Assembly: GCA_964020085.1 (NCBI GenBank)
Contig: OZ026598.1
Span: forward strand, 10,331,024 to 10,395,023
From: Micromussa lordhowensis
Taxonomy: Eukaryota; Cnidaria; Anthozoa; Scleractinia; Lobophylliidae
DNA length: 64,000 nucleotides
Direction of reading: 5' to 3'
Shown piece after piece: positions 53,547 to 62,161 of the stretch (position 1 is its first letter; every line of letters begins with the position of its first letter). The translations under genes were made by a program, and so were the position numbers. Under the pieces are notes generated by a model, which did no database searches, was not told where the DNA came from, and saw only the letters and a program-made list of their open reading frames with translations.

Positions 53547-56180
53547 TCATAACTTGGCTTTGACGAGCATGTCTGTAAGAGATTTACCTCTTCTGTATGA
53601 TAGGATAGGCGGATTCTTGAAGATAGTGTTCAGCAAAGGCTGATTTTGTATTAGGCCCCAGTTTTGCATGAGTATATTTTTAAGGTTGCGCACCGATGGG
53701 TGGTATGTTGTGACAAATGGCAAGATTTGTTTGCGTGCTTTTGCTTTTTGTTGGAGTGCCGACTGTCTTCCTGCGAAGCTGACTTCTGATAACGTTGTTT
53801 GTATCATTTCGTTAGGATAGCCGCGCGTGGTGAGGCGCGATTTAAAATTTGCGATACTGTCATTAAAGACTGTTTCAGAAGAGTTTGTTCTCAGAAGTCT
53901 AAGGGCTTCACCTTTAATAAAACCTTTTTTAACGCCTGGTGGGTGGCTCGAGGTAAAATGTGTGTACTGAAAGGTTTCAGTCGGCTTGTAATGTGTTCGG
54001 ATGTCAAGGATCGATTCGTTTCTGAATCTTTCTCCTTTAGTTATGATTGTGTCGAGAAATGTTATTTCCATCTCTGAGATTTCAGCCGTGAATTTGATTG
54101 TAGGGTGGAAGTTGTTAGCTTGTTTTATGAATAGGTCTATTTCCTGTCTGTTAGAGTCCCACAGTGAGAAAATGTCGTCAATATATCGTTTCCACTTTGT
54201 CGGTTTTGTTTTGCTTTGATTTATCAATTTTGTTTCTATTTCCGCCATGAAGATGTTGGCAAATGCAACTGCCATTTTCGTACCCATTGCGGTTCCATGG
54301 GTTTGGAGGTAATTTTTTCCAATAAATTGGAATGAATTTTCTTTAAGGATAAGGCAAAGCATTTCTTTGAGATAGTGGGATGGGATGGGAGGGTTGTAGT
54401 TGTGAAATTTTTCGTATGCTTTGCATACCGTTGTAATACCCTCCTCTTGCGGTATGTTTGTATACAAGCTTGTTACATCCATAGATACCAAAATAGTATT
54501 TTGAGAGACCTTTGTCTTCTCTATAAAGTTTATGAAGTGTGTTGTATCCTTAAGATACGATCTCTGTGTCTGTGCAATCGGCTGTAGTAATTTGTCCACA
54601 AACGATGATAGTCTTTCTGTAGGGCCTTCGCAGCCCGAAATAATCGGTCTTCCGACCGGATTTGGTTTGTGGATTTTAGTAAGGGTATAGAATATAGGGA
54701 TTCTTGGAGGATTGCGTGTTTGAGAAAACCATTTTTTTGTCATGTCATCAATATAGGTATTCCGGTGGAGTCGTGTGACAAGCTCATTAACTCTTTGTAA
54801 TGTTTCTACCGCCATGGCGTTTTCGAGAGGTTTATAATGTTCTCTATTGTTGAGATGAGTTTGAGCTTCTTGTATTTTGTCACACTTGTTCATTATGACG
54901 GTTGTTGTTCCTTTATCTGCCTTTTTGAAATTGATTTCAGTGTTGTCCACAAGCTCTGTAAGAGCTTTGTATTCGTTGTGTGACAGATTGTTTTTAGGTT
55001 TTGATGGTTTGATCTCTGCAAGTTGGATTTTGACACTTTCCAAGTAGCTTTCAAGGGCAACTGACTTTTGAACCGGTGGTACCCAGTCTGATTTGACGTG
55101 AAACGGGTGCGGTTCTGTATTTTTTGTGTGGAATATGTATTGTAGTCGCATTCGTCTTGCGAATTTTTCGAAGTCTTGCAAGAGTTGGCGTCTAATATTG
55201 TTCTCCTCTGTCACCGGTGTCGGGACAAATTTGAGCCCTTTCGAAATAACGTTGACTTGGTTGTCAGTTAGTTGGAGATTGGAGAGGTTTTTAATGAATC
55301 TCTCGTTTGACTTTCTTTGTGTGGCAATCCGTTTTTGAGCATAGCATGCTCGGCGCTGTTTGCGCCTTATGTTTGCGTTGAACCCTGTTCCTTTTTGGGG
55401 CCCCTTTACGGTGGTATGATTTTCAGGAAAGAGACTTTTGTATTTCTCAAGATCTTTATTGTTTGCAGATGTCTGCAACACATGTGTGTACAATATTTGT
55501 TTAAGCTCGTTGAAATCTTGCTGTAATTTTTCAACCTTATTTACATCGTAATTTACAATGTTTTCTGTGTTCGCCGAATGCGACTGTTCTCGCGTCGACT
55601 TATTTACAGAATTGCTGGCAGTTTCGCTACTGTTTTTAAAGAACTTAGCCTTTTTGAATTTGCTTTCTTGGCTTTCTAGGCGCCTTTTGTGGTAGCGCGT
55701 TAGTGCGCTGACGAAGCCTTGTTCTGCTTGTTGTTTGATCTCCTTTATTTCCTTGAGAAATGTGTCGTCCGGCGGGATGTTAGCCCTTGCCGAGTATTGG
55801 AAGGATTTTGGGCAGGTCTTCTTGTTCATGTGCTCTTCAAGTTTCCTGATGGAATCCTTGGATTTTCTGATGTTAGTCTCTAAAGAGGCTATGTCCATGT
55901 ATTTACGTTTCCTGCTTGGCCTTTGGTTTTCAGCAGACGTTTTAGGCTGGCTGTTCTCTCGTTTGTTATGGTAGTAGGTTTTGTGCCTTGGTTCTATTTG
56001 TGATGCTGGGGGACTCTCTTCATTTGCAGAATCCTCCAATTCGTATTTGCTGTTGTATAGCAAATCGAGTTCATCCTTGGGAGGTATTCCCTCTGGTGTT
56101 TTGGGTATGCCAATGTCGTCGTTTACATCATCGTATCCTGGCGATGGCGAGAGATACTTCTGTAGGATGTTGTCTGTCAT
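53547..56180 (-). CDS. PLE reverse transcriptase, 877 aa (unit 14)
   Basis: Intact ORF, Tyr46. Confidence 0.92.
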   Translation of the reverse strand: MTDNILQKYLSPSPGYDDVNDDIGIPKTPEGIPPKDELDLLYNSKYELEDSANEESPPASQIEPRHKTYYHNKRENSQPKTSAENQRPSRKRKYMDIASLETNIRKSKDSIRKLEEHMNKKTCPKSFQYSARANIPPDDTFLKEIKEIKQQAEQGFVSALTRYHKRRLESQESKFKKAKFFKNSSETASNSVNKSTREQSHSANTENIVNYDVNKVEKLQQDFNELKQILYTHVLQTSANNKDLEKYKSLFPENHTTVKGPQKGTGFNANIRRKQRRACYAQKRIATQRKSNERFIKNLSNLQLTDNQVNVISKGLKFVPTPVTEENNIRRQLLQDFEKFARRMRLQYIFHTKNTEPHPFHVKSDWVPPVQKSVALESYLESVKIQLAEIKPSKPKNNLSHNEYKALTELVDNTEINFKKADKGTTTVIMNKCDKIQEAQTHLNNREHYKPLENAMAVETLQRVNELVTRLHRNTYIDDMTKKWFSQTRNPPRIPIFYTLTKIHKPNPVGRPIISGCEGPTERLSSFVDKLLQPIAQTQRSYLKDTTHFINFIEKTKVSQNTILVSMDVTSLYTNIPQEEGITTVCKAYEKFHNYNPPIPSHYLKEMLCLILKENSFQFIGKNYLQTHGTAMGTKMAVAFANIFMAEIETKLINQSKTKPTKWKRYIDDIFSLWDSNRQEIDLFIKQANNFHPTIKFTAEISEMEITFLDTIITKGERFRNESILDIRTHYKPTETFQYTHFTSSHPPGVKKGFIKGEALRLLRTNSSETVFNDSIANFKSRLTTRGYPNEMIQTTLSEVSFAGRQSALQQKAKARKQILPFVTTYHPSVRNLKNILMQNWGLIQNQPLLNTIFKNPPILSYRRGKSLTDMLVKAKL

Positions 56181-56209
56181 TATCAATGGTGTTTGATAAT
56201 ATATGTATG

Positions 56210-56270
56210 GTCTCCAGCAAGACCGGCGGTTTCGATTCTGTACGAATCTCTTCAGTTGCTATTTACTGAC
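56210..56270 (-). ncRNA. Hammerhead ribozyme, PLE unit 14
   Basis: All core bases conserved; predicted cut between 56221 and 56220. Confidence 0.9.
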
Positions 56271-56827
56271 AACAGTAATGTGTGTAGGAATAGTAGAGCA
56301 AGTTCTCAGTTCTATTCCTGCCTAAGTTGTGACGGGCGACCCTTTTATATCTGCAAGAGCAATTAGTGAGGATCGAAAATTGCGTATTATCATTGGCCCA
56401 TTCCCTATGGAAGGGAACCAATCACCACAGTGTATTTTCGATCCGCTCTTTTTTGAAGCTCGGTTGTGTTTGTTTTGAAGGTTCTATTCGTGTAAAATTT
56501 TGATAGCAGTTTTGAAAACCTCAAGGTATACACTAAAGCATGTACACAATATGTTATGCATCCTAGCCTTGCAAAAATGAGGCCAAGGCGTGTTTGCGTA
56601 GTGCTCGCAATCGTGATTTTTGTGTTGTACATTTGGGAATTGTGTACTGTATATGTTCAACTGTGTGGTTTCACACTGGGACGGGGCCTGTCTGGGATAG
56701 CTCAACATTGGATAAAAATTAGTGACAGGCCTGCACGGACTCCCTGCGTGATTTAACTGTAACTGAATAGAGATAAGTGACAGGTCTTCACGGATTTCCT
56801 GCGCGATTTAACTGTAAATGAATGCCT

Positions 56828-59461
56828 TCATAACTTGGCTTTGACGAGCATGTCTGTAAGAGATTTACCTCTTCTGTATGATAGGATAGGCGGATTCTTG
56901 AAGATAGTGTTCAGCAAAGGCTGATTTTGTATTAGGCCCCAGTTTTGCATGAGTATATTTTTAAGGTTGCGCACCGATGGGTGGTATGTTGTGACAAATG
57001 GCAAGATTTGTTTGCGTGCTTTTGCTTTTTGTTGGAGTGCCGACTGTCTTCCTGCGAAGCTGACTTCTGATAACGTTGTTTGTATCATTTCGTTAGGATA
57101 GCCGCGCGTGGTGAGGCGCGATTTAAAATTTGCGATACTGTCATTAAAGACTGTTTCAGAAGAGTTTGTTCTCAGAAGTCTAAGGGCTTCACCTTTAATA
57201 AAACCTTTTTTAACGCCTGGTGGGTGGCTCGAGGTAAAATGTGTGTACTGAAAGGTTTCAGTCGGCTTGTAATGTGTTCGGATGTCAAGGATCGATTCGT
57301 TTCTGAATCTTTCTCCTTTAGTTATGATTGTGTCGAGAAATGTTATTTCCATCTCTGAGATTTCAGCCGTGAATTTGATTGTAGGGTGGAAGTTGTTAGC
57401 TTGTTTTATGAATAGGTCTATTTCCTGTCTGTTAGAGTCCCACAGTGAGAAAATGTCGTCAATATATCGTTTCCACTTTGTCGGTTTTGTTTTGCTTTGA
57501 TTTATCAATTTTGTTTCTATTTCCGCCATGAAGATGTTGGCAAATGCAACTGCCATTTTCGTACCCATTGCGGTTCCATGGGTTTGGAGGTAATTTTTTC
57601 CAATAAATTGGAATGAATTTTCTTTAAGGATAAGGCAAAGCATTTCTTTGAGATAGTGGGATGGGATGGGAGGGTTGTAGTTGTGAAATTTTTCGTATGC
57701 TTTGCATACCGTTGTAATACCCTCCTCTTGCGGTATGTTTGTATACAAGCTTGTTACATCCATAGATACCAAAATAGTATTTTGAGAGACCTTTGTCTTC
57801 TCTATAAAGTTTATGAAGTGTGTTGTATCCTTAAGATACGATCTCTGTGTCTGTGCAATCGGCTGTAGTAATTTGTCCACAAACGATGATAGTCTTTCTG
57901 TAGGGCCTTCGCAGCCCGAAATAATCGGTCTTCCGACCGGATTTGGTTTGTGGATTTTAGTAAGGGTATAGAATATAGGGATTCTTGGAGGATTGCGTGT
58001 TTGAGAAAACCATTTTTTTGTCATGTCATCAATATAGGTATTCCGGTGGAGTCGTGTGACAAGCTCATTAACTCTTTGTAATGTTTCTACCGCCATGGCG
58101 TTTTCGAGAGGTTTATAATGTTCTCTATTGTTGAGATGAGTTTGAGCTTCTTGTATTTTGTCACACTTGTTCATTATGACGGTTGTTGTTCCTTTATCTG
58201 CCTTTTTGAAATTGATTTCAGTGTTGTCCACAAGCTCTGTAAGAGCTTTGTATTCGTTGTGTGACAGATTGTTTTTAGGTTTTGATGGTTTGATCTCTGC
58301 AAGTTGGATTTTGACACTTTCCAAGTAGCTTTCAAGGGCAACTGACTTTTGAACCGGTGGTACCCAGTCTGATTTGACGTGAAACGGGTGCGGTTCTGTA
58401 TTTTTTGTGTGGAATATGTATTGTAGTCGCATTCGTCTTGCGAATTTTTCGAAGTCTTGCAAGAGTTGGCGTCTAATATTGTTCTCCTCTGTCACCGGTG
58501 TCGGGACAAATTTGAGCCCTTTCGAAATAACGTTGACTTGGTTGTCAGTTAGTTGGAGATTGGAGAGGTTTTTAATGAATCTCTCGTTTGACTTTCTTTG
58601 TGTGGCAATCCGTTTTTGAGCATAGCATGCTCGGCGCTGTTTGCGCCTTATGTTTGCGTTGAACCCTGTTCCTTTTTGGGGCCCCTTTACGGTGGTATGA
58701 TTTTCAGGAAAGAGACTTTTGTATTTCTCAAGATCTTTATTGTTTGCAGATGTCTGCAACACATGTGTGTACAATATTTGTTTAAGCTCGTTGAAATCTT
58801 GCTGTAATTTTTCAACCTTATTTACATCGTAATTTACAATGTTTTCTGTGTTCGCCGAATGCGACTGTTCTCGCGTCGACTTATTTACAGAATTGCTGGC
58901 AGTTTCGCTACTGTTTTTAAAGAACTTAGCCTTTTTGAATTTGCTTTCTTGGCTTTCTAGGCGCCTTTTGTGGTAGCGCGTTAGTGCGCTGACGAAGCCT
59001 TGTTCTGCTTGTTGTTTGATCTCCTTTATTTCCTTGAGAAATGTGTCGTCCGGCGGGATGTTAGCCCTTGCCGAGTATTGGAAGGATTTTGGGCAGGTCT
59101 TCTTGTTCATGTGCTCTTCAAGTTTCCTGATGGAATCCTTGGATTTTCTGATGTTAGTCTCTAAAGAGGCTATGTCCATGTATTTACGTTTCCTGCTTGG
59201 CCTTTGGTTTTCAGCAGACGTTTTAGGCTGGCTGTTCTCTCGTTTGTTATGGTAGTAGGTTTTGTGCCTTGGTTCTATTTGTGATGCTGGGGGACTCTCT
59301 TCATTTGCAGAATCCTCCAATTCGTATTTGCTGTTGTATAGCAAATCGAGTTCATCCTTGGGAGGTATTCCCTCTGGTGTTTTGGGTATGCCAATGTCGT
59401 CGTTTACATCATCGTATCCTGGCGATGGCGAGAGATACTTCTGTAGGATGTTGTCTGTCAT
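56828..59461 (-). CDS. PLE reverse transcriptase, 877 aa (unit 15)
   Basis: Intact ORF, Tyr46. Confidence 0.92.
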   Translation of the reverse strand: MTDNILQKYLSPSPGYDDVNDDIGIPKTPEGIPPKDELDLLYNSKYELEDSANEESPPASQIEPRHKTYYHNKRENSQPKTSAENQRPSRKRKYMDIASLETNIRKSKDSIRKLEEHMNKKTCPKSFQYSARANIPPDDTFLKEIKEIKQQAEQGFVSALTRYHKRRLESQESKFKKAKFFKNSSETASNSVNKSTREQSHSANTENIVNYDVNKVEKLQQDFNELKQILYTHVLQTSANNKDLEKYKSLFPENHTTVKGPQKGTGFNANIRRKQRRACYAQKRIATQRKSNERFIKNLSNLQLTDNQVNVISKGLKFVPTPVTEENNIRRQLLQDFEKFARRMRLQYIFHTKNTEPHPFHVKSDWVPPVQKSVALESYLESVKIQLAEIKPSKPKNNLSHNEYKALTELVDNTEINFKKADKGTTTVIMNKCDKIQEAQTHLNNREHYKPLENAMAVETLQRVNELVTRLHRNTYIDDMTKKWFSQTRNPPRIPIFYTLTKIHKPNPVGRPIISGCEGPTERLSSFVDKLLQPIAQTQRSYLKDTTHFINFIEKTKVSQNTILVSMDVTSLYTNIPQEEGITTVCKAYEKFHNYNPPIPSHYLKEMLCLILKENSFQFIGKNYLQTHGTAMGTKMAVAFANIFMAEIETKLINQSKTKPTKWKRYIDDIFSLWDSNRQEIDLFIKQANNFHPTIKFTAEISEMEITFLDTIITKGERFRNESILDIRTHYKPTETFQYTHFTSSHPPGVKKGFIKGEALRLLRTNSSETVFNDSIANFKSRLTTRGYPNEMIQTTLSEVSFAGRQSALQQKAKARKQILPFVTTYHPSVRNLKNILMQNWGLIQNQPLLNTIFKNPPILSYRRGKSLTDMLVKAKL

Positions 59462-59490
59462 TATCAATGGTGTTTGATAATATATGTATG

Positions 59491-59551
59491 GTCTCCAGCA
59501 AGACCGGCGGTTTCGATTCTGTACGAATCTCTTCAGTTGCTATTTACTGAC
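59491..59551 (-). ncRNA. Hammerhead ribozyme, PLE unit 15
   Basis: All core bases conserved; predicted cut between 59502 and 59501. Confidence 0.9.
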
Positions 59552-59987
59552 AACAGTAATGTGTGTAGGAATAGTAGAGCAAGTTCTCAGTTCTATTCCT
59601 GCCTAAGTTGTGACGGGCGACCCTTTTATATCTGCAAGAGCAATTAGTGAGGATCGAAAATTGCGTATTATCATTGGCCCATTCCCTATGGAAGGGAACC
59701 AATCACCACAGTGTATTTTCGATCCGCTCTTTTTTGAAGCTCGGTTGTGTTTGTTTTGAAGGTTCTATTCGTGTAAAATTTTGATAGCAGTTTTGAAAAC
59801 CTCAAGGTATACACTAAAGCATGTACACAATATGTTATGCATCCTAGCCTTGCAAAAATGAGGCCAAGGCGTGTTTGCGTAGTGCTCGCAATCGTGATTT
59901 TTGTGTTGTACATTTGGGAATTGTGTACTGTATATGTTCAACTGTGTGGTTTCACACTGGGACGGGGCCTGTCTGGGATAGCTCAAC

Positions 59988-62161
59988 ATTGGATAAAAAT
60001 TAGTGACAGGCCTGCACGGACTCCCTGCGTGATTTAACTGTAACTGAATAGAGATAAGTGACAGGTCTTCACGGATTTCCTGCGCGATTTAACTGTAAAT
60101 GAATGCCTTCATAACTTGGCTTTGACGAGCATGTCTGTAAGAGATTTACCTCTTCTGTATGATAGGATAGGCGGATTCTTGAAGATAGTGTTCAGCAAAG
60201 GCTGATTTTGTATTAGGCCCCAGTTTTGCATGAGTATATTTTTAAGGTTGCGCACCGATGGGTGGTATGTTGTGACAAATGGCAAGATTTGTTTGCGTGC
60301 TTTTGCTTTTTGTTGGAGTGCCGACTGTCTTCCTGCGAAGCTGACTTCTGATAACGTTGTTTGTATCATTTCGTTAGGATAGCCGCGCGTGGTGAGGCGC
60401 GATTTAAAATTTGCGATACTGTCATTAAAGACTGTTTCAGAAGAGTTTGTTCTCAGAAGTCTAAGGGCTTCACCTTTAATAAAACCTTTTTTAACGCCTG
60501 GTGGGTGGCTCGAGGTAAAATGTGTGTACTGAAAGGTTTCAGTCGGCTTGTAATGTGTTCGGATGTCAAGGATCGATTCGTTTCTGAATCTTTCTCCTTT
60601 AGTTATGATTGTGTCGAGAAATGTTATTTCCATCTCTGAGATTTCAGCCGTGAATTTGATTGTAGGGTGGAAGTTGTTAGCTTGTTTTATGAATAGGTCT
60701 ATTTCCTGTCTGTTAGAGTCCCACAGTGAGAAAATGTCGTCAATATATCGTTTCCACTTTGTCGGTTTTGTTTTGCTTTGATTTATCAATTTTGTTTCTA
60801 TTTCCGCCATGAAGATGTTGGCAAATGCAACTGCCATTTTCGTACCCATTGCGGTTCCATGGGTTTGGAGGTAATTTTTTCCAATAAATTGGAATGAATT
60901 TTCTTTAAGGATAAGGCAAAGCATTTCTTTGAGATAGTGGGATGGGATGGGAGGGTTGTAGTTGTGAAATTTTTCGTATGCTTTGCATACCGTTGTAATA
61001 CCCTCCTCTTGCGGTATGTTTGTATACAAGCTTGTTACATCCATAGATACCAAAATAGTATTTTGAGAGACCTTTGTCTTCTCTATAAAGTTTATGAAGT
61101 GTGTTGTATCCTTAAGATACGATCTCTGTGTCTGTGCAATCGGCTGTAGTAATTTGTCCACAAACGATGATAGTCTTTCTGTAGGGCCTTCGCAGCCCGA
61201 AATAATCGGTCTTCCGACCGGATTTGGTTTGTGGATTTTAGTAAGGGTATAGAATATAGGGATTCTTGGAGGATTGCGTGTTTGAGAAAACCATTTTTTT
61301 GTCATGTCATCAATATAGGTATTCCGGTGGAGTCGTGTGACAAGCTCATTAACTCTTTGTAATGTTTCTACCGCCATGGCGTTTTCGAGAGGTTTATAAT
61401 GTTCTCTATTGTTGAGATGAGTTTGAGCTTCTTGTATTTTGTCACACTTGTTCATTATGACGGTTGTTGTTCCTTTATCTGCCTTTTTGAAATTGATTTC
61501 AGTGTTGTCCACAAGCTCTGTAAGAGCTTTGTATTCGTTGTGTGACAGATTGTTTTTAGGTTTTGATGGTTTGATCTCTGCAAGTTGGATTTTGACACTT
61601 TCCAAGTAGCTTTCAAGGGCAACTGACTTTTGAACCGGTGGTACCCAGTCTGATTTGACGTGAAACGGGTGCGGTTCTGTATTTTTTGTGTGGAATATGT
61701 ATTGTAGTCGCATTCGTCTTGCGAATTTTTCGAAGTCTTGCAAGAGTTGGCGTCTAATATTGTTCTCCTCTGTCACCGGTGTCGGGACAAATTTGAGCCC
61801 TTTCGAAATAACGTTGACTTGGTTGTCAGTTAGTTGGAGATTGGAGAGGTTTTTAATGAATCTCTCGTTTGACTTTCTTTGTGTGGCAATCCGTTTTTGA
61901 GCATAGCATGCTCGGCGCTGTTTGCGCCTTATGTTTGCGTTGAACCCTGTTCCTTTTTGGGGCCCCTTTACGGTGGTATGATTTTCAGGAAAGAGACTTT
62001 TGTATTTCTCAAGATCTTTATTGTTTGCAGATGTCTGCAACACATGTGTGTACAATATTTGTTTAAGCTCGTTGAAATCTTGCTGTAATTTTTCAACCTT
62101 ATTTACATCGTAATTTACAATGTTTTCTGTGTTCGCCGAATGCGACTGTTCTCGCGTCGAC
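59988..62161 (-). mobile_element. PLE unit 16, 5'-truncated, 2174 bp
   Basis: Truncated at GCGTCGACTTA; unit 17 joins as GGATAAAA, without the usual ATT, so unit 17 has the shortest 3' end in the array. The exact junction lies within 62161-62165. Confidence 0.9.
60109..62161 (-). pseudogene. Truncated PLE reverse transcriptase (unit 16)
   Basis: Open from about residue 194 (KSTREQ) to the normal stop; N-terminus missing, DKG and RT motifs present. Confidence 0.88.

Larger units (their letters stand above)
53426..56706 (-). mobile_element. PLE unit 14, full length
   Basis: Complete; leader C variant, unlike unit 12, its counterpart in the dimer repeat. Confidence 0.92.
56707..59987 (-). mobile_element. 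PLE unit 15, full length
   Basis: Complete, leader C variant; the last complete unit before the right edge. Confidence 0.92.
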
